Position numbers and translations under genes: made by a program
Shown: piece by piece, positions 24,855 through 33,928 of the stretch
How the letters are laid out: the number at the start of each line of letters is the position of its first letter
How positions within the stretch are numbered: position 1 is the first letter of the stretch
Assembly (NCBI RefSeq): GCF_002015085.1
Contig: NZ_MUXW01000011.1
Coordinates: 12,546 to 55,883, forward strand
Length of the DNA: 43,338 nucleotides
DNA from: Glaesserella parasuis
GTDB taxonomy: Bacteria > Pseudomonadota > Gammaproteobacteria > Enterobacterales > Pasteurellaceae
Direction of reading: 5' to 3'
Notes under the pieces: generated by a model
What the model was told of the DNA's origin: nothing
The model's database searches: none
What the model saw: only the letters and a program-made list of their open reading frames with translations

Positions 24855-25617
24855 TTAGTAAAGCAACTCAATAATAAACCAGCCCCATATAATGCTCAAA
24901 GCAGGACCTAATAAACCAATAACTATTCCCCCTAATCTAAATTCGGATTGTTGAATTAGCCCTGTACTAAATGCAATCGCATTCGGTGGAGAGCCAATGA
25001 TAGTTCCCATTCCACCAATAGATAGAAGCAGCAGCTGGAATGCCTAGTAGTAATGCTCTAGATAGATTAGCTTTTTTGTCTAGGGTCGCAAAAATAGGAC
25101 TAATCGTCGCAATCATCATCGCTGTTGTAGCTGTATTGCTCATAAACATTGACATTAGTGCAGTAATCAACATTAATCCCCAAAGTACATAACGAGGGTC
25201 TGTACCAAATTTAGGTAATAAATGTTTCAACAATAACGTATCTAACGCTGTTTTTTTCATTGCTTCCGCAAGGAAAAAACCACCTAGAAAGAGCCAAATA
25301 ACACTATCCGACCAGGTTTGTAGATATTTCATTGCATTTTGTGCATCGTGCCTTCCCATAATTAACACGAGAAAACCGATGATTAAAATACCTACTGAAA
25401 ACGGTGGAATAGCTTCCGTTACCCATAAACAAATCGCAAAAAAGAGTAAAAACATCACATTTCTTTGAGTTGGGGTAAATAATGGATCTGAAAGAAGATG
25501 TGCCATAAAAAAAGCAAAAACAAGCGAGAATAGAAAGAAAAGCACCCTACGTTTTCTGGCTAATGCTAGAGGATATTTAGTCAGTTTTTTTAACGAAGCA
25601 TAACGCGAGTCAGCCAT
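24855..25617 (-). pseudogene. broken DASS (SLC13) dicarboxylate transporter gene
   Basis: The N-terminal half of a DASS family anion:sodium symporter is recognisable: LFFAICLWVTEAIPPFSVGI, LFLGGFFLAEAM and MSMFMSNTATTAMM. The last holds the SNT motif that binds sodium and substrate. After GIPAAASI the frame is lost. The next bases in another frame read IGGMGTIIGSPPNAIAF, the expected continuation, up to a stop at 24855. The cause appears to be a 4-base tandem duplication of CTAT at about 25040-25050. The second half of the family fold (roughly 200 residues) is missing altogether, so this is a remnant. Start at 25617. Confidence 0.85.
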
Positions 25618-25991
25618 AATTGCCTCCTATATGAAATGACGTTCAGATTTTATAAGAGTCACTCAAAATAAACTGTGATCACATTCAAATTGTTAAAAAT
25701 TCATTACCGCTAAAATATATTTTACAAAAACACGGAAGCGCAAAATGCACTCCAGGTTATTGACAAAGTAGCTTGTAGGGTGGGTCTTGACCCACCATAT
25801 AACCGTAACATATTGATTTTATTGGTGGGTTAAAACCCACCCTACAATATTAAATCTGTTTAATATATAGTTTGTTAGCAGTCTGACTCCCACATTTTTG
25901 CATTGTAATTATCAGAATTTTGATAAAATCTTACCGCTTCTTAGCTAAAAAGCGTATAATCTCGCCAATTTTGACAACCTAAAGGAAGAGT
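25618..25991. repeat. spacer with a 73-bp palindromic element
   Basis: No gene is visible between the DASS remnant and yciO. Bases 25774-25846 form a palindromic element: outer arms TTGTAGGGTGGGT and ACCCACCCTACAA, with inner stems GGTGGGT-ACCCACC near each end. It differs from the other repeat families here. The last bases before 25992 hold AAAGGAAGAG as the yciO ribosome site. Confidence 0.75.
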
Positions 25992-26612
25992 ATGAGCCAA
26001 TTTTTCTATATTCACCCCGAAAATCCACAACAACGCTTAATTAATCAAGCAGTGGAAATCATCAAAAATGGTGGTGTGATTGTCTATCCGACAGATTCTG
26101 GTTACGCCTTAGGTTGTGCGATTGGCGATAAGCACGCAATGGACAGAATTGTGGCAATCCGTCGTTTACCTGAAAATCACAACTTTACGCTCGTATGTAG
26201 CGATTTATCAGAGCTTTCGACTTATGCACTAGTGACAAATCAATCTTACCGCTTGATTAAAAATAATGTGCCAAATCCTTATACCTTTATTCTGCCAGCG
26301 ACTAAAGATGTGCCTCGTCGTTTAATGACTAAACGTAAGACGATTGGTATTCGTGTGCCAAATAATGTAATTGCTTTGGCACTGATTTCTGCTTTGGGTG
26401 AACCGATTCTCTCGTGTTCATTAATATTACCAAATGAAGCAATTACCCAATCGGATCCTGATGAAATTCGAGAGCATTTAGAACATCACGTTGATTTAAT
26501 TATTCACGGTGGTTACTTAGGGCAATCACCGACAACAGTGATCGATTTAACTCAAGATAGCCCTGAAATTATTCGAGTGGGTTCGGGCGATCCGACACCT
26601 TTTGAAGCATAA
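25992..26612 (+). CDS. yciO: YciO, YrdC/Sua5-family protein
   Basis: The 206-residue protein closely follows E. coli YciO from the first residues (MSQFFYIHPENPQQRLINQA). The YrdC-fold signature is GGVIVYPTDSGYALGC and the ATP/bicarbonate site includes NPYTFILPATKDVPRR and KRKTIGIRVP. Relatives (TsaC/YrdC) make threonylcarbamoyl-AMP for t6A in tRNA; YciO itself is a paralogue with weaker assigned function. The next gene on the strand is rluB after a repeat-filled 166-base spacer, as yciO-rluB are neighbours in E. coli. Confidence 0.92.
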   Translation: MSQFFYIHPENPQQRLINQAVEIIKNGGVIVYPTDSGYALGCAIGDKHAMDRIVAIRRLPENHNFTLVCSDLSELSTYALVTNQSYRLIKNNVPNPYTFILPATKDVPRRLMTKRKTIGIRVPNNVIALALISALGEPILSCSLILPNEAITQSDPDEIREHLEHHVDLIIHGGYLGQSPTTVIDLTQDSPEIIRVGSGDPTPFEA

Positions 26613-26735
26613 TATCCCTCTCCCGCTTGCGGGAGAGGGTGGAGAAAATCCGAAGGATTTTTGGAGGGAGAGGGATTATACTCCCCCCTTCCGCCCTTCG
26701 GGCATCTTCCCCCTCAAGCGGGGGAAGTATAGTAA
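26613..26735. repeat. GC-rich palindromes between yciO and rluB
   Basis: A stem CCCTCTCCCGC-TTGC-GGGAGAGGG lies at about 26615-26639 and a second composite (CCGCCCTTCGGGC, CTTCCCCC, GGGGGAAG) at 26682-26729. The first would act as a terminator for yciO. Confidence 0.75.
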
Positions 26736-26778
26736 ATAACACCCCGACGCTTGTGAAAGCGACAAATAAGGAACTTAA

Positions 26779-27798
26779 ATGACGACATTTCGTAAACCAA
26801 CTGCAACCAAGCGGTCAGATTCTGCAAAAACGTTGCAAAAACCGACTCAGCGTAATACACGCCAAGAAACCCAAAATCGTAAACCACTTGTAAAAAAATC
26901 GCCGAAACCAACCGCTTCCATTGAAACGGAAAATAAAGCAAACGACAAAATCGTCGGTGAAAAACTACAAAAAATTCTAGCTCGTGCAGGACAAGGCTCT
27001 CGCCGTGAAATTGAAGAAGTGATTGCGGCAGGGCGAGTGAGTGTAGATGGTAAAATTGCGACACTAGGTGATCGTGTACAGGTTAGCTCGAGCACCAAAA
27101 TCCGTATCGACGGCAATTTAGTTAACCTAATTCCAACTCAAAAAGAGATCTGCCGAGTGTTGATGTACTACAAACCTGAAGGCGAACTCTGTACGCGTTC
27201 TGATCCTGAAGGAAGAGCAACGGTATTCGACCGCTTACCACGTTTAACAGGCTCTCGTTGGATTGCGGTGGGGCGTTTGGATATTAACACTTCAGGCTTG
27301 CTACTATTTACCACCGATGGCGAACTGGCTAACCGCTTAATGCACCCAAGTCGAGAGGTTGAGCGTGAATATTCTGTGCGTGTATTTGGCGAAGTGAATG
27401 ACGCAATGATACAACGTTTACGCAAAGGTGTGCAGTTGGAAGACGGCCCTGCTAATTTCAAGCAGATTAAAGCAGTTGGCGGCACAGGGATTAACCAGTG
27501 GTTTGATGTCACCTTAACCGAAGGACGTAACCGTGAAGTTCGTCGTTTATGGGAATCACAAGGGATTCAAGTGAGTCGTTTGATTCGTATTCGTTACGGC
27601 AATATCAAACTTGAAAAAAGTTTACCTCGTGGTGGCTGGGAAGAGATGGGATTAGAACAAGTGAACTACTTGCGTGAATTGGTTGGCTTAAAGCCTGAAA
27701 CGGAAACTAAGGTTGATGTAACAAAAGCCCGTCGTCGTACCAGTACTCGACAAATCCGTAAAGCCGTGAAACAGCATACGAAATATCGTAAAATTTAA
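26779..27798 (+). CDS. rluB: 23S rRNA pseudouridine synthase B
   Basis: RluB makes pseudouridine 2605 in 23S rRNA. The 339-residue protein has a lysine/threonine-rich N-terminal extension (1-55), an S4 RNA-binding domain (about 58-115, EKLQKILARAGQGSRREIEE), and the RsuA-type catalytic core with D168 in GRLDINTSGLLLF and later LTEGRNREVRRLWESQG. A basic tail (KARRRTSTRQIRK) closes it. Length is somewhat more than E. coli RluB (291) because of the extension. Confidence 0.93.
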   Translation: MTTFRKPTATKRSDSAKTLQKPTQRNTRQETQNRKPLVKKSPKPTASIETENKANDKIVGEKLQKILARAGQGSRREIEEVIAAGRVSVDGKIATLGDRVQVSSSTKIRIDGNLVNLIPTQKEICRVLMYYKPEGELCTRSDPEGRATVFDRLPRLTGSRWIAVGRLDINTSGLLLFTTDGELANRLMHPSREVEREYSVRVFGEVNDAMIQRLRKGVQLEDGPANFKQIKAVGGTGINQWFDVTLTEGRNREVRRLWESQGIQVSRLIRIRYGNIKLEKSLPRGGWEEMGLEQVNYLRELVGLKPETETKVDVTKARRRTSTRQIRKAVKQHTKYRKI

Positions 27799-27801
27799 AC
27801 G

Positions 27802-27848
27802 CTTCCCCCTTCCGCCCTTCGGGCAACTTCCCCCGTAAACGGGGAAAG
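27802..27848. repeat. GC-rich palindrome between rluB and bioB
   Basis: CCGCCCTTCGGGC and CCCCCGTAAACGGGG stems in the 79-base spacer repeat the family seen at 2411-2426 and 26682-26729. Confidence 0.75.
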
Positions 27849-27877
27849 AAGTTAAAGGAATTATTTTCGGAGAACAA

Positions 27878-28876
27878 ATGACCATCTTCAACCTTCGCCT
27901 AAAAGCTAAAAGTGAACTCACCCCACACCCTACCGCACAATATTGGCGAAAATGCCAAGTGGAAGAACTCTTTGCAATGCCATTTATGGAACTGGTATTT
28001 AAAGCAGCACAAGTTCACCGTGAAAACTTTAATCCACAAGAGATCCAACTTTCTACCTTACTTTCGATTAAAACAGGTGGCTGTCCTGAAGATTGCGAAT
28101 ATTGCCCACAATCTGCCCGCTATAATACAGGGCTTGAGCGTCAAACAATGTTAGATGTAGAAGAAATTCTCGAAAAGGCACGCATTGCAAAAGCTCGTGG
28201 AGCAAGCCGTTTCTGTATGGGCGCTGCGTGGCGTGGACCTAAGCCAAAAGATATTGAAGTGGTCACGAAAATTATTTCTGCGGTAAAAGATCTCGGTTTA
28301 GAAACCTGCGGTACTTTTGGTATGTTGGAAGAAGGTATGGCAGAAGATCTGAAAGAAGCTGGATTAGATTATTACAACCATAATCTCGATACCGATCCTG
28401 ACAGCTATCACAAAATTATCCATACACGCACTCACGATGATCGAATGGACACACTCGGCAAAGTGCGTAATGCTGGTTTAAAAGTTTGCTGTGGCGGTAT
28501 TGTGGGAATGAATGAAACTCGCCCAGAACGAGCAGGCTTAATCGCAAGCCTTGCCAACCTTGATCCACAACCTGAAAGTGTACCGATCAATCAATTAGTC
28601 AAAGTAGAAGGTACGCCATTAGCTGATGCTGAAGATTTGGATTGGACAGAGTTTGTTAGAACCATTGCAGTTGCTCGAATTACGATGCCAAAAAGCTACG
28701 TTCGTTTATCCGCAGGACGTGGCAATATGCCAGAAGCGATGCAAGCCTTATGTTTTATGGCTGGGGCAAATTCGATTTTCTATGGGGATAAATTGCTCAC
28801 GACAGAAAATCCAGAAGAAGATCTGGATCAGGTGTTAATGGCAAAATTAGATCTTTATCCATTAACTGTTTCTTAA
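27878..28876 (+). CDS. bioB: biotin synthase
   Basis: BioB is the radical SAM enzyme that inserts sulfur into dethiobiotin. The 332-residue protein has the [4Fe-4S] motif C69-P-E-D-C73-E-Y-C76, the SAM-contact region CGTFGMLEEG, the [2Fe-2S] cluster cysteines (in RFCMGAAWRG and KVCCGGIVGMNE), and YNHNLDTDPDSY. It stands without other bio genes nearby. Confidence 0.96.
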   Translation: MTIFNLRLKAKSELTPHPTAQYWRKCQVEELFAMPFMELVFKAAQVHRENFNPQEIQLSTLLSIKTGGCPEDCEYCPQSARYNTGLERQTMLDVEEILEKARIAKARGASRFCMGAAWRGPKPKDIEVVTKIISAVKDLGLETCGTFGMLEEGMAEDLKEAGLDYYNHNLDTDPDSYHKIIHTRTHDDRMDTLGKVRNAGLKVCCGGIVGMNETRPERAGLIASLANLDPQPESVPINQLVKVEGTPLADAEDLDWTEFVRTIAVARITMPKSYVRLSAGRGNMPEAMQALCFMAGANSIFYGDKLLTTENPEEDLDQVLMAKLDLYPLTVS

Positions 28877-28944
28877 ATAACGAGATATGTAAAAAAGGCT
28901 TGCAAACTGACCGCTTTTATTTTGTTTAGCATGCTATTTTGAGA

Positions 28945-28972
28945 CACTTAGCACATTTACATGTGCTAAGTG
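28945..28972. terminator. perfect 12-bp palindrome after bioB and after adhesin half A
   Basis: CACTTAGCACAT-TTAC-ATGTGCTAAGTG is a flawless stem with a 4-base loop between the bioB stop and the convergent adhesin gene. No T-run follows on either strand, so it may be a weak bidirectional terminator. Confidence 0.5.
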
Positions 28973-31258
28973 AGTGGCAAAGCTAGATGGTTAGACAAAA
29001 GATATTAGATTACGATAATACCTTGTTGAATCCAAACCTCATGTTTATACGCAGAACTGCTTTCTGAGCTATGGTAGTAAACATCAAAGGTAATATTTTA
29101 CCCATAATATTGTCCACAACAGAGCCAGATTTCATCCATACAGAGTTGCTATCACCAAGACTTGGGTCTTTCAGTCCTTCGCTTCCACGTGAGCTAATTT
29201 GCGTATAATCGTCATCAATTGCCCCTAAATCAACTTTAGTAGAATATTTATTACTATAGTAGATTTTAACTGGACCTTCTAAACCACTATCAGAAACAAG
29301 GTCCTTGATGCGAACGTTAAAGACGCTTCTATTACGAAGTTCTATACGCTCAAAGCCCTTAATGTTAGCGGTCGATGCTTGGGCGTAGTTAAAACCCGTA
29401 GCACCATTTACGATATAATGGTCGATACCGCTGCCACCATCGATGGAGGTTGCTGATTCGCTTTTCCATACACCTTGTACGAAGATATCGTGACCACTAC
29501 CCAGATTGACTTTTGCTCCTGCGTAGATACTTGTTTTCACTTCTACATAGTCGCTATCATCTCCCATTTGGATATGAGCATCTCCAAGTCTCTTCGTGAT
29601 GAATTTATCACGTCCGCTACCCAACATGATATTGGTGCCTTTTTCAAAGGTTGGACCTATAATAAGGTCATCACCATTTCCACCATAGATATTGGTACTA
29701 CGTACGCTATAAGCCTCTCCATCACCATCAGCAACAATAAAACGGTTATCGCCGTTACCTAGATAAACAATGTTATCGGCAGATGCGTAGGTGTCTGCAC
29801 CAGCATTTGCAACACCTTTCAATAGAATTGCATCATTGCCATCGCCCATATGCACTTCTACATTACGCATTTGGCCACCATACCAAGCGTCATTATTCAT
29901 CTTATCGATACGAACGAAATCGTTGCCAATATTAGTGCTTCTGTGAACAATATCAAAGGTACCTGATGCTTTATGTTGAATCACATGGTAGTGTTCGTTA
30001 TCTTGACCTACAAGTAATACGTCATTACCCGCGCTCATATCCACTTTAATTTTACGTAGTGGTTGACCACCAGAATAATTAACGTAACCGGTTCCCATAT
30101 CATTACCGATGAGTAGCATATCGTTACCGTCTTTGAAGCTGAGCTTCATTTGGTCAATATCACCAGAGTCTCCATTCATGTAGCCTAGAGATGAACGGAT
30201 AACGGCAACATCAGCAGTATTACCACATACCCATTCTCTACCACGCGCATCGCCAGCAATCGCATTTTTATAAAGTGGTTTGGAGTTACCACCTTCTCCT
30301 CTACGCCATAACTGTGCTGCCCAAGAGTCGCTATTATCCTCTCCAAGTCTATATTTTAGCCAGCCATTATCATAACGATTTGTACTGGCGAATACATTCC
30401 AACGTCTTTCATTATACCAAGTACCTAGGTCATTGCTAATTTGATTTAGCTTATTAAGTGCATCTTGGTAATCGATCTTATCTGCAATGGTTACTGTCTC
30501 ATTTCCATGAGTTTTAATACCCTCATTGTTATAAGAGTCAATTGTCACAGCACTATTTCCTTTCACTGCTGATGGGGCAATGGTGACTTTACCTGTACTT
30601 GACTGTACAGTCACGCCATTTGGTGCTTGGCTGGTAGTTTGGTTATTAACAGAAACCAATTGCCAATTCGGGCTGTCTTTGGTGCCTTTATTTTGGTACT
30701 CCAAGAGCTGGTTCTGACCTTGCTCATTTTTGTAAGTTAACACAAATTTCAGAGTGTTACCTTTTGGTTGAACCCAAGCACCACCTGCATTTTGTTTGTC
30801 AATTTGCGCATCCGGCGTAGTCGGTTGCGGTTCTTTGACTGCATCTGCAGTAGCATTATCACGAGCTCGCCCTTGACTATCGAATGCTGTAATAGTGACT
30901 TTAGTTCCATCTTTTAGCACTTTTGGTGCAAAGGTTACTTCGCCGTTAGTTTGGTTAAGACGGATATCACCAGTTCCATTTGTCGATACTTGAACCCCAC
31001 CATTATGCTCATTGGCTTTAGAAGAATCTAACTCCCATTGACCTTGAGCATTTTTCTTGAACCAAATCACTCTATTCATCCCTGTTGCCGCATCTTTGTA
31101 ATCCACTCGGGATGCTTTGGTTTCATCCCCGTCAGTTCCTGCAGGTTTAACTTTCACACCACCTAGATTTTGTGAATCTTGCTCTGCCGTTGGCTTGCCG
31201 ATAGTTTCATATTTCGGCTTCTGCGGTGCAGGCGGTTGTTGCGGTTGGCTTGTGTCGG

Positions 31259-31302
31259 CACCAGTTTGGGTTCCGCTACTTGTACCACTAGAATCTCCTC
31301 CT
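31259..31302. repeat. 44-bp inverted repeat, left copy
   Basis: Exact reverse complement of 31439-31482. It encodes GGDSSGTSSGTQTG in cassette A (minus strand). It is the join between the shared linker and the variable half. Confidence 0.95.
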
Positions 31303-31438
31303 GTAGTTGGTGTGCTTGGCGAAGTTGAACCCGTACTTGGCACAGTTTGAGCTGATTCAGAGGTGATAGTTATATCAGTGAGCTCAATTTTCTTAGCGTC
31401 CTCAGATACCCATGGATCGTTTTGAGTATCAGTCAGTG
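31303..31438 (-). other. 136-bp segment between the inverted repeats (shared linker coding)
   Basis: On the minus strand it reads in frame into cassette A as SLTDTQNDPWVSEDAKKIELT and onward to STPTT. No promoter, ribosome site or usual start codon is visible. Flipping it by recombination between the 44-bp repeats would join the same frame to cassette B instead, because both repeat copies are read in the same frame. Confidence 0.7.
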
Positions 31439-31482
31439 AGGAGGAGATTCTAGTGGTACAAGTAGCGGAACCCAAACTGGTG
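31439..31482. repeat. 44-bp inverted repeat, right copy
   Basis: It encodes GGDSSGTSSGTQTG for cassette B (plus strand). An in-frame TGA at 31437-31439 lies directly before it, so cassette B cannot be read from further upstream in the present orientation. Confidence 0.95.
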
Positions 31483-33785
31483 GTGGCACAACAGCTCCAA
31501 CTACACCGACACCAAAAGAGGAATATGACACTCCAACAGCAACTGTGGATAATCAGAACAAAGGCGGAGTCATTGTTTCACCAAGAAGTGAAAACTCAGG
31601 ACAACCAAAAACTAAACACTTCCGTGTGGATTATCAGCAACCTGATGGCACGAATAAGTCAATTTGGTTTAAGTATGAGGGTAGCAGTTGGCAATTGGAT
31701 CAATCTAAAAATTCGCAAATGAATGGTATTAATGTAGATACCAATGGCGGCAATGGTCCAATTAAACTTGATACTTCAACAGGAAAAGTCACTTTTGCGC
31801 CAAGTGCGGTTAAAGATGGTAGTGAAGTTTATATCTCAGCATTAGCTCCTGACGGTACGACAGCTCGTAGACAGGCAAAAGTTAAAGCTGAGGTTGAACC
31901 ACAACCAATGAAACCAACAGCAGAGATTGACAGTGTTAACCGAGGCGGCGCAATAGTGACACCGAAGAATAACACCAATAAGTTCAAGTTGACTTACACG
32001 GATGAGAAAAACAAAACCAAAACGCTTGTATATGAAAAAGAGAACGGAAGCTGGAAACTGAAACAGGTGGATGGTCAAAACAACACTTCGGCTCCACAAG
32101 GCGTAGCATTGTCTAATGATGAAACAGGCACAGTCACCCTATCACCAAACGCAGTAAAAGACGGAAGCCAAGTGAAGATAGAATCGTATAACAACGAAGA
32201 CAGAATCACCCAAAGTGCGGACGTCACCACCACGACAGACAAAGTGGAATACACAAATGTCGTAGGAAATGATAATGGAACACCAACAGGACGTGTGGGT
32301 TACTCAGAAGGAACAGGTATCTTTGGTATACCATGGCATAACCAAATTGACGTCTACCAAGACTGGAGTAACAACTCGTCTTGGGGTCTGCAACAGGTAC
32401 AAGAAGGAAAATACGGCAACAGCAAGCCAACTTCTGTATTAAAAAATAATCAAGGTGCAACATATACTTGGGGTAACAACAATGATACTGTCTACGTGCA
32501 TGAAAGCCTAGGTATCATCAACGACCAATCAGGTAAAAACTACAAGCTCAACTTCAACTTCCAACAAGGGAACGATACCTTAATAGTAGGTAACGACCTA
32601 GGAACAAGATATAAGAGCCAACGTCAACCAGGCACAAACGTCATCAGCGTCAACATGGGAGACGGAGACGACTTACTCATGGTAGGTACCGATAACGAAT
32701 ACTTCGACGAATTCCGCAACAAGAAAACGGGCGAAATTGATGTATTTGCGATAGGCGCAGACGGTGCGAGCAACTGGGCATCTAGTGGTGGTGGAGATTG
32801 GGAAAAACTCAACAACCAAATCAACCACGGAGGACAAAACAGCGGCGGACGCATCGAAAATGCAACCATCAACATGGGTAATGGCGATGACACCATCATA
32901 GTAGAAGGTATCACACACCAAAACTGGAGTCCGGTCATCAACTCAACCATCAACCTAGGAGACGGAAACAACCGCTTTATAGTGGCACCAAATGGCGCCT
33001 ACGCATATAAACCGGGTCACTACTTCAACAGCCCAATGCAAGCAAGAGGTAGCGTAGAAGCCTCGAAAATCATAGGTGGGAAAGATAGTGATTACGTCAG
33101 AGGAGCATTATTTGAGAAAGGCGCTAACATCCAATTAAACGCAGGCAATGACATCTTCATCGCAAACCGTTTCCAAAGCTCAACCTTAGACATGGGCTCA
33201 GGAGACGACATTGTAGAAATCAAAAACTACAGTAAAAACGAGCAAGGTCGAACCTTTGCAGGAAACGGAACCATCGCATGGGATACCGAAATTGGTGAAG
33301 GCTCAAGAATCAACCTAGGCTCAGGCAACGACACCTTCCGCCAAGACTCAAAAGGCATAGGCGCAGGCTCGTTGATTGACGGGGGCACAGGCATTGACTT
33401 ATACCGCATAGCGGGAGGCGCAAGAGCAACCACAGACAAAGTGAAAGGCTTCGAGCGCATAGAGTTAATGGATAATGGCGCAGTTATCGGCATTAGATAT
33501 GGAGATTTGAAAAACTCAGGCTTAGAAGGCCCAGTGAAAATCTACAAGGGATTGAAGGTGGATAACGGCGACAAAGTCAAAGTTGACTTAGGTAACAACA
33601 ATAATGATTGGTTGACGGGTACTAATACCAACTCAAGCCAATGGGGAGACGCATCTGCATCTGGTGCAAGCTGGAATAAGTCTTCTAGTGCAGTCACAAA
33701 AAATGGACGTACCTATGACGTTTACACTATTAACGGAGACCAAAAAGTTCAAGTTTGGATTGAAAATGGCATCTTAGTCATCTAA
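31440..33785 (+). pseudogene. 3' half of a secreted RTX-type adhesin (cassette B), 5' truncated
   Basis: The open frame from 31440 encodes GGDSSGTSSGTQTGGGTTAP and a proline/threonine linker. Two Ig-like modules follow (KHFRVDYQQPDGTNKSIWFK...VTFAPSAVKDGSEVYISAL and KFKLTYTDEKNKTKTLVYEK...VTLSPNAVKDGSQVKIESYNNE). Then come about 300 residues with RTX-type repeats (GDGDDLLMV, GNGDDTIIV, GSGDDIVEI, GSGNDTFRQ, GTGIDLYRI), KGFERIELMDNG and SGLEGPVKIYKG. The intact ending DVYTINGDQKVQVWIENGILVI may be the type I secretion signal region. It is homologous to cassette A throughout but clearly diverged. No ATG, promoter or ribosome site precedes it (first in-frame candidate is GTG 31545), so it is probably silent here. 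A Hin-type uptake signal AAGTGCGGT lies at 31802-31810. Confidence 0.78.
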
Positions 33786-33796
33786 TCCTCCAAAAA

Positions 33797-33827
33797 AAGA
33801 TTGACATGACAACCTCATGTCAATCTT
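33797..33827 (+). terminator. hairpin terminator of cassette B
   Basis: AAGATTGACATGA and TCATGTCAATCTT form a perfect 13-bp stem with loop CAACC, starting 12 bases after the stop. Confidence 0.75.
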
Positions 33828-33835
33828 CACCGAAT

Positions 33836-33928
33836 AAAAAAGTGCGGTTGAAACTGATCTGCACCCCCAAAGTTGGACTAAACAACCAACTAATTAAGGT
33901 GCAGATCAAACCTCAACCGCACTTTTTT
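33836..33928. repeat. nested hairpin with paired Hin-type uptake signals and an IS3-like end
   Basis: Outer arms of 16 bases (AAAAAAGTGCGGTTGA and TCAACCGCACTTTTTT) are perfect; each contains AAGTGCGGT, the Haemophilus-type uptake signal. Inside, GATCTGCACC (33856-33865) pairs with GGTGCAGATC (33898-33907) and AGTTGG with CCAACT. The stretch starting TGATCTGCACCCCCAAAG at 33855 resembles the terminus of IS150-group IS3 elements, so this may be an insertion-sequence scar. The T-run on the plus strand could also terminate transcription. Confidence 0.6.

Larger units (their letters stand above)
29005..31475 (-). pseudogene. 3' half of a secreted RTX-type adhesin (cassette A), 5' truncated and frameshifted at the end
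   Basis: About 820 codons encode, in order: a Thr/Ser-rich linker (TGSTSPSTPTTGGDSSGTSS), two Ig-like modules of about 110 residues (each ending in VTFAP or VTIAP then AVKDG/VLKDG-like text), then about 300 residues of RTX-type repeats (GDGNDAILL, GNGDDLIIG, GSGRDKFIT, GSGHDIFVQ, GSGIDHYIV), and a tail with KGFERIELRNR. Such proteins are normally very large, exported by type I secretion and calcium-bound. The only start is a TTG inside the inverted repeat, antisense to cassette B, so the true N-terminus is missing. Near 29096-29099 a four-T run should be five (plus strand): one extra base restores the ending NITFDVYYHSSESSSAYK...GIIVI with stop 29005, parallel to cassette B. As it stands the frame ends at 29010 with unrelated residues. 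Confidence 0.8.

Noticed and set aside
28945..28972. Palindrome after bioB as a recombination site for the adhesin locus
   Set aside because: The right-hand flank of the locus has a different palindrome, so the two cannot recombine with each other; a terminator-like role is simpler.
29475..29762. Open frame on the plus strand over cassette A
   Set aside because: Antisense shadow of the RTX repeats; regular glycine/aspartate codons on the minus strand produce long open antisense frames.
31453..31722. An 89-codon open frame in another frame across the repeat junction
   Set aside because: It lies over the cassette B frame, whose codons match the homologous cassette A. The alternative frame has no recognisable features.
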